Below, piece by piece: positions 36,072-44,395 of a DNA stretch of 64,000 nucleotides. The position numbers were made by a program, and so were the translations under genes. Position 1 is the stretch's first letter, and every line of letters begins with the position of its first letter. The notes beneath the pieces are model-generated. The model had not been told where the DNA came from and made no database searches. It saw nothing but the letters and a program-made list of their open reading frames with translations. The DNA comes from Oceanirhabdus seepicola (GTDB taxonomy: Bacteria > Bacillota > Clostridia > Clostridiales > Clostridiaceae), in assembly GCF_023684385.1 (NCBI RefSeq), contig NZ_JAGSOJ010000001.1:372001-436000 (forward strand), given 5' to 3'.

Positions 36072-36287
36072 AGTTCCCTCCAGATTTGATTTGTTGATTT
36101 ATCATTTTTGTATTAGCTTATCCATATTTTCTACAAATCAATCTTCTTAAACATTTAAATAAAGGTTTATCATTGAAGCTTTTATTAACTAATTATTAAT
36201 TTTTTTGATATTTTGTTTATTTTAAAGTAAAATAATGTTATAAATAAGTTGATTCTCAATAAATATCTCAGACAAGAAGGTGAATTT

Positions 36288-37730
36288 ATGGAATTATTTA
36301 AATGGATTGTAACATTTTTACCTTTTATTAATTTTATTTTTGCATTAATATTAATATTTTTTGAAAGAAGAAATGTCAGTACAACTCTAGCTTGGTTGAT
36401 GATTTTCTATTTTGTACCTGGTTTTGGATTTATATTATATTTAACTTTTGGACAAAATTTAAGCCGAGAAAAAATATTCAGATTAAAAAAACATGAAGAT
36501 AGGGTAATTAAAGAATATTTACTTGAAAATGAAAAACTAATTAAACATAATAAATCATTTAATAGCGATGATATGAAATATTATGAAGATTTAATGAAGT
36601 TGAATTTCAATAATGGTAATTCCCCCTTAACAGAAGATAATACAGTTGAAATTTTCACAGATGGGATTAGTAAATTTGATGATCTTCTAAAGGAAATTAA
36701 AAACGCTAAAAAATTCATACACATCGGCTATTATATTATAAAGAACGATGACTTAGGTAAGAAAATCCTTAACGCTTTAGTTGAAAAAGCAAAAGAAGGT
36801 GTTGAAGTAAGATTATTGTATGATCAATTAGGATCCAGAACCTTAAGAAAAAGGCATCTTAAACCTTTAATAGATGCAGGGGGTAAATATGCAATTTTCT
36901 TTCCATCATTACTATATATAGTTAATTATAGAATAAATTATAGAAACCACCGTAAAATAGTTGTAATTGACAATACAATTGGTTATGTAGGTGGATTCAA
37001 TATTGGTGATGAATATCTGGGTAAGAGTAAAAAATTTGGTTATTGGAGAGATACCCATATAAAAATCACTGGTGAAGCTATAGTTACTTTGCATTTAAGG
37101 TTTTTATTAGATTGGAGATATTCATCAGGTGAAACAGATGTATTAATTGAGAAATATCTCAGTTCCTCAGTTTCTAAAGGCGATATTGGTATGCAAATTG
37201 TATCTAGTGGTCCTGATACAGAATTAGAAGAGATTAAATTTGGTTACGTTAAAATGATACAAGATGCAAAAGAATGCATACTTATTCAAACCCCTTATTT
37301 AGTCCTAGATGATTGTATAAAAGAATCATTAAAAATCGCATCATTATCCGGGGTAGATGTTCGAATAATGATTCCTAATAAACCTGATCATCCGTTTGTT
37401 TATTGGGCTAGTTATCATAATGCAGGCGAATTAATCCGTGCTGGTGCAAAAATATATACATACGAAAAGGGATTCCTTCATGCTAAAACCGTAGTAGTAG
37501 ATAATAAAGTATGTTCAGTAGGAACTGCAAATATGGACATTCGATCATTTAGATTGAATTTTGAAGTAAACGCCTTTATATATAACAAAGATATATCAAT
37601 GGAATTAAGAGATGTTTTTTATGCAGATATCAGTGATTGTAAAGAACTTACTCCTGATGTTTACAAATCAAGAAGTGCTCTTATTAAATTCAAGGAATCA
37701 ATTAGTAGATTATTATCACCTATTTTATAA
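36288..37730 (+). CDS. cls: Cardiolipin synthase
   Basis: Phospholipase D-superfamily enzyme joining two phosphatidylglycerols into cardiolipin at the membrane. 480 residues, typical. Two N-terminal transmembrane helices (about 4-26 and 33-55), then two HKD motifs: HRKIVVID (H221) and HAKTVVVD (H398), each followed by the expected GGFN or GTAN sequences. Start chosen at MELFKWIVTF after AGAAGGTG; a TTG 13 codons upstream is unlikely. Promoter probably within 36190-36235 (TTGATA, 17 nt, TAAAAT). Followed by a strong palindromic terminator. Confidence 0.94.
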   Translation: MELFKWIVTFLPFINFIFALILIFFERRNVSTTLAWLMIFYFVPGFGFILYLTFGQNLSREKIFRLKKHEDRVIKEYLLENEKLIKHNKSFNSDDMKYYEDLMKLNFNNGNSPLTEDNTVEIFTDGISKFDDLLKEIKNAKKFIHIGYYIIKNDDLGKKILNALVEKAKEGVEVRLLYDQLGSRTLRKRHLKPLIDAGGKYAIFFPSLLYIVNYRINYRNHRKIVVIDNTIGYVGGFNIGDEYLGKSKKFGYWRDTHIKITGEAIVTLHLRFLLDWRYSSGETDVLIEKYLSSSVSKGDIGMQIVSSGPDTELEEIKFGYVKMIQDAKECILIQTPYLVLDDCIKESLKIASLSGVDVRIMIPNKPDHPFVYWASYHNAGELIRAGAKIYTYEKGFLHAKTVVVDNKVCSVGTANMDIRSFRLNFEVNAFIYNKDISMELRDVFYADISDCKELTPDVYKSRSALIKFKESISRLLSPIL

Positions 37731-37741
37731 AAATGCTATAT

Positions 37742-37779
37742 AATAAAGATAAGCTAGTTATAACTAGCTTATCTTTATT
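37742..37779. terminator. Perfect 38-nt palindromic terminator
   Basis: AATAAAGATAAGCTAGTTA followed by its exact complement, then TTTG. A 19-bp perfect palindrome terminating cls; it ends 16 bp before the next gene's ATG. Confidence 0.8.
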
Positions 37780-37795
37780 TTGTTAGGAGATAATT

Positions 37796-39418
37796 ATGAA
37801 ATATATACATCGCTTTTTAATTTTTACAATATTTCTTGTATTGATATGCTTTAATAATTCACATTTAGCATATTCAATTAACAACACAATAACAGACTAC
37901 AATTTTGATGAATGGTATTATTTTAATGATAAAGATTTCCTTTCTCAAAATTATGGGATTATAGATAATAAAATATCTCAATACATTGTCTCTACTGGTG
38001 AAGGTTCAATTTCAATTCCAATAGATTTTAAAGGTAACTACGGAATTTATGTATCAATTATTGGAGACAGTAGCGAATTTATTGTTTCTACTACAAATAA
38101 TAAATTTATTGTTGATCCAAGAACTGAATTTTTTTCAAGAAATCGTAATAAGAATACATTAAAGGAGTTATTTATATCAAATATTTCACTTGATAATGAG
38201 GATAAAATTGAAATCATATTTAATTCTCCAAATGCAAAACTAGTTAATTTGAGATTATTAAAACTTACAGATGAAGAATACACTCAGTGGTTAGCGCCTG
38301 AATCAAATAATAAAAATTTTTTATTTGATAATGATCTTTATACTGATTTCTTTCAAGGAGAAAACTCGTCTTATAATATGTTTAAATATAACACTATTGA
38401 ACAATATGAGAATTTATCAGTGAACATTCTTAATTATTGCGTAGGAACTACCTTTTTCCCATTTTATAATAGTTCTTATGCTGGAGAACCCTATGGTAGT
38501 TTTAATAAATATAAAAACGCTGTAAGGGTAGGCGATATTACAGCCTACAATGACTTTATGAATCTATACAACACCTATGGTGATCCTATTAAAATTATTA
38601 GTTCTTCTGAAAAAACTTTTGATTTATTTTTAACCTTCAGAATGAATTCATTTCTCCCTAACGATTATAGAGGGTTCTTAAATGGAAACATATATAATGA
38701 TTTTAGCAGTAAAACACAAAAGTTCAATCATAAGATTAGTTTTTACTATGAGGATTATCGGGAATACTTGTTAAACATAATTCTTGAATCCACAGAGAAA
38801 TTTCATCCTAAAGGAATAACTCTGGATTTTTCAAGAACACCAAATTTCTTTGGATATGAATTATTAAACCGTAATGCACGAAAAAAAATACTTTCGGAAT
38901 TTGTTAAGACCATAAGAGAAGAGGTTCCTGATGATATAAAAATAATGGTTAGATTCCCATATAACTATACAAATTATGATTTAGATGTGCCACTTTGGAT
39001 TTCAGAAGCTTATGTTGATTACATATCCCCAACAAGTTTAAAATATGAAGAGTTCTTTGATATCACTCCTTTTGTAGAAATGGTTAAAGATTCTTCTGTT
39101 AAATTGTATCCTAGTATAACCTCTAATTTAGGTGGAGAAGACCTTGATATTAACAGTGAAAAATCATATCAAAATAAAGGATTATTTGGTATCAACAACG
39201 AATACTTATCTGTAAGTGATTATTTATTACGAGCTATAGAACTTTATGAAAAAGGTGCCCATGGTGTTTTACTTTTTAATGTTAACACACAAATTGGGGA
39301 ACCGGCTCTCATACCTACTAAGCTTAAACTGCTCAATGGTGTTGATAGCTTAGAGAAATGGTATTACTTTGAGTATTTATTAGAATCTAAAGATAAAGAG
39401 ATTAAATTTATTGATTAG
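37796..39418 (+). CDS. Secreted protein, TIM-barrel glycoside-hydrolase-like
   Basis: 540 residues with a cleavable signal peptide (MKYIHRFLIF...NNSHLAYS, cleavage after about residue 27). An N-terminal beta-rich region (about 30-160) precedes a domain with the flavour of family-10-like glycosyl hydrolases (COG1649-like): YYEDYREYLLNIILESTEKF, FHPKGITLDFSRTPNFFGYE, VPDDIKIMVRFPY and AYVDYISPTS, resembling successive barrel strands with acidic residues. I cannot name the substrate; a cell-wall or exopolysaccharide target is possible. ATG with TTAGGAG. It is followed 11 bp later by the PII-like gene and may share a transcript with it. Confidence 0.6.
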   Translation: MKYIHRFLIFTIFLVLICFNNSHLAYSINNTITDYNFDEWYYFNDKDFLSQNYGIIDNKISQYIVSTGEGSISIPIDFKGNYGIYVSIIGDSSEFIVSTTNNKFIVDPRTEFFSRNRNKNTLKELFISNISLDNEDKIEIIFNSPNAKLVNLRLLKLTDEEYTQWLAPESNNKNFLFDNDLYTDFFQGENSSYNMFKYNTIEQYENLSVNILNYCVGTTFFPFYNSSYAGEPYGSFNKYKNAVRVGDITAYNDFMNLYNTYGDPIKIISSSEKTFDLFLTFRMNSFLPNDYRGFLNGNIYNDFSSKTQKFNHKISFYYEDYREYLLNIILESTEKFHPKGITLDFSRTPNFFGYELLNRNARKKILSEFVKTIREEVPDDIKIMVRFPYNYTNYDLDVPLWISEAYVDYISPTSLKYEEFFDITPFVEMVKDSSVKLYPSITSNLGGEDLDINSEKSYQNKGLFGINNEYLSVSDYLLRAIELYEKGAHGVLLFNVNTQIGEPALIPTKLKLLNGVDSLEKWYYFEYLLESKDKEIKFID

Positions 39419-39429
39419 GAGGAATTCAC

Positions 39430-39774
39430 ATGCAAATGTTGATTATGGTTCTAAATAATGTAAGTCATTTAGAACATATTTTAAATGAGTTTGAAAGCAA
39501 TGGAGTACACGGAGCAACAATTATTGATAGTACTGGAATGGCTAAAGTAATTAACCACGCTAAGCCAAATGAATTACCTATTTTCGGTTCCTTGAGAATG
39601 CTAATGAATGAACAACGCCCTTTCAATAAAACTATATTTACAGTGATAAAAGATGACCAAGTACAAACAGCAATGTCTGCAATTAAAAATGTTGTTGGTG
39701 ATCTTTCTAAACCTGATGTAGGTATTGTTTTCACAGTTCCTGTTTCCTTCTGGGAAGGGATAAATGTAGATTAA
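39430..39774 (+). CDS. PII-like signalling protein
   Basis: 114 residues with the ferredoxin-like beta-alpha-beta pattern of PII-like proteins: MLIMVLNNVSHLEHILNEF, GVHGATIIDST, FGSLRMLMN, NKTIFTVIKDDQVQTAMSAI and the C-terminal GIVFTVPVSFWEG. PII-like proteins bind small effectors (nucleotides, cyclic nucleotides, bicarbonate-linked signals) and regulate membrane transporters next to them. Canonical PII motifs (uridylylated Tyr51 in the T-loop) are absent, so it is not GlnB/GlnK. ATG with GGAGGAATTCAC. Immediately followed by the antiporter gene, its likely target; the effector is unknown. Confidence 0.72.
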   Translation: MQMLIMVLNNVSHLEHILNEFESNGVHGATIIDSTGMAKVINHAKPNELPIFGSLRMLMNEQRPFNKTIFTVIKDDQVQTAMSAIKNVVGDLSKPDVGIVFTVPVSFWEGINVD

Positions 39775-39798
39775 ATGAATTTCGATCGAATTATATAA
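39775..39798 (+). CDS. Seven-codon mini-ORF linking PII-like and antiporter genes
   Basis: The PII-like stop TAA is followed without gap by ATG AAT TTC GAT CGA ATT ATA TAA, and this is followed without gap by the antiporter ATG. No Shine-Dalgarno sequence precedes the antiporter, so reinitiation through this mini-ORF is a plausible way to translate it. Whether the peptide MNFDRII is made is unknown. Confidence 0.4.
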   Translation: MNFDRII

Positions 39799-40983
39799 AT
39801 GCATTCTTTTCTATATGTTGGAATAATACTAATAACAGGTATTATTTTCGGAAGACTCTGTAAAAAGATTAATCTTCCTGAAGTAACAGGGTATCTAATA
39901 GGTGGTTTATTAGTAGGACATTCATTTTTAGGTTTTATTCCTCTCAGTGCAGCCAAAGAATTATCTCTAATTTCTGAAGCTGCGCTTGGATTTATTGCTT
40001 TCTCTATTGGTCTAGAATTCAATTTCGTTCATTTGAAAAAAATCGGAAAATCAGCTTTTATAATCACTTTATTTCAAGTAATATCTACCATGACTTTCAT
40101 AACTATTGGGATGCTTATTCTAAATAAAAATCTTCCTTTTAGTTTAGTAATTGGGGCCATTGGTACTGCTACAGCTCCAGCTGCTACAATAATGATAGTA
40201 AAACAATATAACGCAAAAGGACCTGTAGTAAATACATTGTTACCAGTTGTAGCTATTGATGATGCACTAGGAGTAATCATTTTCGGCATATCTTTAGCAG
40301 TAGCAAAATCACTCTTGATTCCAACTGGTAATGTTATAAGTTCAATATTACATCCTTTTATTGAGATTCTTCTGGCATTTATTATAGGAGTATCCCTTGG
40401 ATTAATATTAGCTTTCTCACTAAATAAATCAGAAGGGAAAAACAAAATGCTTTCTGTTGTCGTAGCTATTATGATGATTGCTATAGGGGTCTCCTCTGAA
40501 TTTAATATTTCCCCATTATTACTATGCATGACAATTGGCGGAACAGTTACTAATATTTTACCAAATACGAAACCATTACATGAAATATCAGATCGCTTTA
40601 CTCCACCAATATTTATAGCCTTCTTCACTTTGGCTGGTGCTGAACTTGATATAAGTACACTAAGTAAGATTGGGTATATCGGTATTGCTTATATAATTTT
40701 CAGAATTGTCGGAAAAATCTTCGGTGCTTTTCTTGGTGCTAAAATTGTTCATTCACCAAAAGTTGTACAAAAGTATCTTGGGCTTACACTTATACCTCAA
40801 GCTGGGGTTGCAATTGGATTAGCACTAATTGCAGAAAATTCACTCCCTAATGGAGACACTATAAGAACAATTATACTTGCTGCAACTGTAATTTATGAAT
40901 TAATTGGTCCTCTAATGACCAAATATGCACTTTTCAAAGCTGGAGAGGCCCATATTGACAAAAAAAAATCTTTAAGTATATAA
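39799..40983 (+). CDS. Cation/proton antiporter, CPA2 (NapA/KefB-type)
   Basis: 394 residues, about twelve transmembrane helices. Na+ or K+/H+ exchanger of the monovalent cation:proton antiporter-2 family. Signatures: GYLIGGLLVGHSFLG, ALGFIAFSIGLEF, the unwound helix region GTATAPAATIMIVKQY and VVAIDDALGVIIFGI with the paired acidic residues DD that carry ions. It has no C-terminal RCK/TrkA domain, so a separate regulator is needed; the PII-like protein encoded just upstream is the obvious candidate. The ATG has no binding site of its own (see the mini-ORF). Confidence 0.9.
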   Translation: MHSFLYVGIILITGIIFGRLCKKINLPEVTGYLIGGLLVGHSFLGFIPLSAAKELSLISEAALGFIAFSIGLEFNFVHLKKIGKSAFIITLFQVISTMTFITIGMLILNKNLPFSLVIGAIGTATAPAATIMIVKQYNAKGPVVNTLLPVVAIDDALGVIIFGISLAVAKSLLIPTGNVISSILHPFIEILLAFIIGVSLGLILAFSLNKSEGKNKMLSVVVAIMMIAIGVSSEFNISPLLLCMTIGGTVTNILPNTKPLHEISDRFTPPIFIAFFTLAGAELDISTLSKIGYIGIAYIIFRIVGKIFGAFLGAKIVHSPKVVQKYLGLTLIPQAGVAIGLALIAENSLPNGDTIRTIILAATVIYELIGPLMTKYALFKAGEAHIDKKKSLSI

Positions 40984-41000
40984 TTAGGCATAGACATGCC

Positions 41001-41179
41001 TTAGTTTGTTAACAAAGTTACAATATATTGTTTTCACTCTGTTTTCTGTCTTTAGAATGTCCGGCTGTTTAAAAAGTTCAAGATCAAGGAACTAGGCAAA
41101 CAACAGAGTGTACGCATTATGTACTCGAGCAGCGCATAGATCCTTAGTGACGCCGAGATTGGACTTTTTAAACAGCCTA
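41001..41179. mobile_element. MITE-like element, family GGCTGTT(T/G)AAAAAG (copy 1)
   Basis: 179 bp homologous in complement to 58361-58539. It starts TTAGTTTGTTAACAAAGTTA, then CAATATATTGTTTT, and contains a 120-bp part with its own inverted ends GGCTGTTTAAAAAGTTCAAG and (complement) GGCTGTTTAAAAAGTCCAAT. In this copy the outermost ends extend to a perfect 10-bp inverted repeat CATGCCTTAG (40995-41004 and 41177-41186). No coding capacity. The remainder of the gap to 41263 shows nothing further. Confidence 0.75.
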
Positions 41180-41263
41180 AGGCATGAATGTGCTTATTTT
41201 TTTGTACATATAAATGATGCAACTTTGAATTACACTTATTAACTGAATTTAGCGAGGTGTGAC

Positions 41264-41938
41264 ATGCAGAAAATACTTATTATTGAAGATGAAGTGAAGA
41301 TTTTAAACATTATGTATGATTATTTTAGTAAAGAAGGCTTTGAAGTTATTCGAGCCTGTGATGGAATTCAAGGACTAGAAGTTTTTGAAACCACCTCTGT
41401 AGATCTAGTTATTTTAGATATTATGATGCCTCGGTTGGATGGGTGGACCGTATGCAGAAGAATACGAAAAAAATCTGCTGTTCCAATTATAATACTCACT
41501 GCTCGAAACCATGAAGAAGATATGTTAATGGGATTTGAACTTAAAGCAGATGAATATGTGACAAAACCTTTCAGTCCAGCGGTATTGATTGCACGAGCAA
41601 AAATGCTCTTAAAGCGTACAGAAGGTACCATTTTATCAGATAGTAATATACTAAAAAAAGACGGATTAAAGATTAATCTTGATTCACATAATGTTTTTAT
41701 TGATGACTCTCAAATAAATCTCTCTCCAAAGGAATATGATTTGTTAGTTTATTTCATTAAAAACTCAGGTATTGCACTTTCGAGAGATTCAATCTTAAAT
41801 ACAGTATGGGGATTTGATTATTTTGGAAATACCAGGGTTGTTGACACTCATGTAAAAAAATTAAGAAAAGTCATGGGACATAAAGCTTATATGATACAAA
41901 CTGTTTTTGGTATAGGCTATAAATTTGAGGTGGAATAA
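41264..41938 (+). CDS. OmpR-family response regulator
   Basis: 224 residues. Receiver domain (1-118) with acidic pocket E8/D9, phosphoacceptor D52 in LDIMMPRLDGW and the conserved K in VTKPFSP; OmpR-type winged-helix DNA-binding domain (about 130-222) with LSPKEYDLLVYFIKN and VVDTHVKKLRKVMG. ATG with GCGAGGTG. Its stop overlaps the ATG of the sensor kinase, forming a two-gene operon. Signal and targets unknown. Confidence 0.95.
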   Translation: MQKILIIEDEVKILNIMYDYFSKEGFEVIRACDGIQGLEVFETTSVDLVILDIMMPRLDGWTVCRRIRKKSAVPIIILTARNHEEDMLMGFELKADEYVTKPFSPAVLIARAKMLLKRTEGTILSDSNILKKDGLKINLDSHNVFIDDSQINLSPKEYDLLVYFIKNSGIALSRDSILNTVWGFDYFGNTRVVDTHVKKLRKVMGHKAYMIQTVFGIGYKFEVE

Positions 41939-43803
41939 TGAAACTAAAAGGAATTGTTTTCAAACTCTTTATTCTTATATTATCTGTTGTTTTGATTATT
42001 CAAATTTTCCAATTTACATTTCAAAGTATTTTTTTAGGGACATTCTATGAAACAAGCATGATAAATAACATTGAATCAAAAATAAGTTCATTAAAAACTA
42101 GTTTAACTAAAGAGTACTCTGAAAAGCTTCCAAGCACCCCTCAAGGTGCAAATAAGTTAAATAACACTTTATTAAAATTTTCTCATAAGAATAGTTCTGC
42201 AGTAATCATTTATGATTTATATGGAAACTCTCGTTTTGGCATTCCATCCAATCAATCAGAAGGATTATTATATGTTAAAGTTGGAGATAACGATCAAGTC
42301 AAGGTTGATATTTCTCCTGAAGCCTTAAAAGAACTTGTTTCTACTCCCTCTTTCTCATTAGGTTCAGATATTATAATAAAAGGTGAATTTATTATTTCAG
42401 AAAATATCATGTATCCTCTAGAAATCTTAATTGATAATGATTCCTTTATTGTGAATGACATTTATGAATCTGCTGACTCTAATTCTGAAAAAACTTCTAA
42501 AAATAATAATTATAATCAGAATGATGATTATTATGAAAATATTTCAGAGTTTAACTGCGAGATTGTTTTCATTAATTACACTGATATAACTTATAATATT
42601 TGGGACTCTTATGACTCTCTAGAATCCATTTTATTTAATGAATTCAATAATTATTTAGATTTAAATAATGAGAATCAAAGTATTGATATTCTAAATCTTG
42701 AAGAAGTATACTATAAAACAGATACAGAATTTTATGAGACAGAATCAATTGTTTTCTTCGAACCTATAAAATTAAATAATGAACAATTTATACTTGGAGT
42801 TTCTATTCCCTATACCCCTATTGAAAATACTGTGTATATTATACAAAACTATTATGTATATTATTTCTTTTTTGCTCTTATAGTTATTATTGTAGCTTCT
42901 TTTTTATTATCAAAATTATTATCTTCACCATTGTTAAAACTAAACCAAACTGCACATAAAATGGCATCTTTAGATTTCTCAAAAAAATGTGATATCGTTT
43001 CAAATGATGAGCTAGGTACGCTTTCTGAAAGTCTTAATACATTATCTAGTAATCTGCAATGTTATAAAACTGATCTTGATTCTGCGAATATAAAACTAAA
43101 AGAACAATTAGACTTTAAAGAAATGCAAGAAAATATACGGAAAGAATTCATGGCAAATATATCCCATGAATTAAAGACACCTTTAACAGTAATGAATGGT
43201 ATCTTAGAAGGAATTGAAGATAACATCTATACTGAATCCCCAGAAAAATATCTAGGTATTTTAAAAGAAGAAGTGGATTATATGAAATCAATGGTATATG
43301 AATTACTAGAATTATCAAAATTAGATTCCCCTTCATTTAAGCTTAACAAAAGCATTGTGAATTTAAATGATATATTCTTAAAAATAAATAATAAATTTCA
43401 TACCCTAGTTAGAGAGAAATCATTGACAGTAAATTTCAACTATGAGGATGGCTTTGTTATAGGGGATAGAAATAAATTGACTGAAGTAATTAGTAATTTA
43501 TTTCTTAATGCTATCAAATACTCTCCTTCTAATGAAGAAATAAATGTACTTATCACAAACATCAATGATAGGGTTATGTTTTCTATAGAAAATACCGGTA
43601 CTCATATTCCTATTGAGGATATTCCAAAAGTTTGGCAAGAATTTTATCGAGTTGAGAAATCGCGAAATAGAGATTCAGGCGGAACTGGACTAGGCTTATT
43701 GATAGTAAAGAAAATATTAGATAAACATGGATCTTCATATAATGTAGTTAATACTTCAAATGGAGTACAGTTTTCTTTTGAAGTGGCTTCTGTTAAAGAG
43801 TGA
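41938..43803 (+). CDS. Membrane sensor histidine kinase
   Basis: 621 residues. Transmembrane helix about 7-33, a large extracellular domain (about 34-302), second helix about 303-325, HAMP domain (326-380), HisKA with phosphorylated H410 in FMANISHELKTPLT, and HATPase with N-box LFLNAIKYSPSNEE, G1-like SIENTGTHI and GGTGLGLLIVKK. The sensor domain is interrupted by a Ser/Asn/Asp-rich stretch at about 177-200 (ADSNSEKTSKNNNYNQNDDY), unusual for a compact ligand domain. Start overlaps the response regulator stop (TAATG). Confidence 0.94.
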   Translation: MKLKGIVFKLFILILSVVLIIQIFQFTFQSIFLGTFYETSMINNIESKISSLKTSLTKEYSEKLPSTPQGANKLNNTLLKFSHKNSSAVIIYDLYGNSRFGIPSNQSEGLLYVKVGDNDQVKVDISPEALKELVSTPSFSLGSDIIIKGEFIISENIMYPLEILIDNDSFIVNDIYESADSNSEKTSKNNNYNQNDDYYENISEFNCEIVFINYTDITYNIWDSYDSLESILFNEFNNYLDLNNENQSIDILNLEEVYYKTDTEFYETESIVFFEPIKLNNEQFILGVSIPYTPIENTVYIIQNYYVYYFFFALIVIIVASFLLSKLLSSPLLKLNQTAHKMASLDFSKKCDIVSNDELGTLSESLNTLSSNLQCYKTDLDSANIKLKEQLDFKEMQENIRKEFMANISHELKTPLTVMNGILEGIEDNIYTESPEKYLGILKEEVDYMKSMVYELLELSKLDSPSFKLNKSIVNLNDIFLKINNKFHTLVREKSLTVNFNYEDGFVIGDRNKLTEVISNLFLNAIKYSPSNEEINVLITNINDRVMFSIENTGTHIPIEDIPKVWQEFYRVEKSRNRDSGGTGLGLLIVKKILDKHGSSYNVVNTSNGVQFSFEVASVKE

Positions 43804-43829
43804 TTATAGGAAAATTTTCACATTAATCG

Positions 43830-43858
43830 TTGACTTTTTGAGTTCTTTATGGGATAAT
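43830..43858 (+). promoter_or_regulatory. Promoter of the zinc-ribbon protein gene
   Basis: TTGACT, 17 nt, GATAAT, about 108 bp upstream of the start codon, after the end of the kinase gene. Confidence 0.6.
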
Positions 43859-43965
43859 TAACCTTAAACTTGAGTATTTAAATATCCTTCTAATTTTTTC
43901 AAAATTTTCTATTTAGAAGCGACATTTATCTACAATTGTATTTTGAATTATTAGGAGGCAGTAAA

Positions 43966-44127
43966 ATGGAAGATAAGAAGATAACATGTAAAGAATGCGG
44001 AAATGAATTTATATTCACTGCAGGAGAGCAAGAATTCTATAAAGAAAAAGGATTCGAAAACGAACCAAAAAAATGCAAAGAATGTAGAGCAAAAGCAAAA
44101 GAAAGAAGAAACAATTATTCAAGATAA
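43966..44127 (+). CDS. Small zinc-ribbon protein
   Basis: 53 residues, of the 'probable zinc-binding domain' type (zinc-ribbon with CKECGNEF at 8-15 and KKCKECRAKAKERR at the C-terminus), giving two CxxC pairs for one zinc, and a conserved FTAGEQEFYKEKGFENEP between them. Basic tail suggests nucleic-acid binding. Start at MEDKKITC after GGAGG; ten upstream codons are out of position. Common in clostridia; function unknown. Confidence 0.85.
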   Translation: MEDKKITCKECGNEFIFTAGEQEFYKEKGFENEPKKCKECRAKAKERRNNYSR

Positions 44128-44262
44128 TAAATAGATAAACTACTTTGTAAATTTATCTATAAAGAACCAAGAATAAATATTGTTGATATTTTTAATACTT
44201 AAGAATATCTTATATTTAGTTTTATATGAGATATATCTATAATATAATATGTTGCTTATTAC

Positions 44263-44296
44263 AAAGGTAATCCCCTGAAGATTACCTTTTATTTTT
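44263..44296 (+). terminator. Rho-independent terminator
   Basis: AAAGGTAAT/ATTACCTTT stem followed by TATTTTTG on the plus strand; ends the zinc-ribbon transcript about 135 bp past its stop. The gap 44128-44262 is AT-rich and otherwise featureless; 44297-44395 shows nothing. Confidence 0.75.
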
Positions 44297-44395
44297 GTTA
44301 TTCTTCTTGTTTTGATTCAGTTTTAATCCATTTGAAAACTATGAATAACAGTATTCCTTCATAAATATTTTCGTAATATACTCTTCTGTGAAATA

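Noticed and set aside
40074-40628. 184-residue minus-strand frame opposite the antiporter
   Set aside because: Antisense shadow of the transmembrane helices; no independent signals.
44128-44262. Small RNA gene ending at the 44263 terminator
   Set aside because: An AT-rich stretch with TATAAT-like words precedes the hairpin, but no -35 box; it is more simply the 3' end of the zinc-ribbon transcript.
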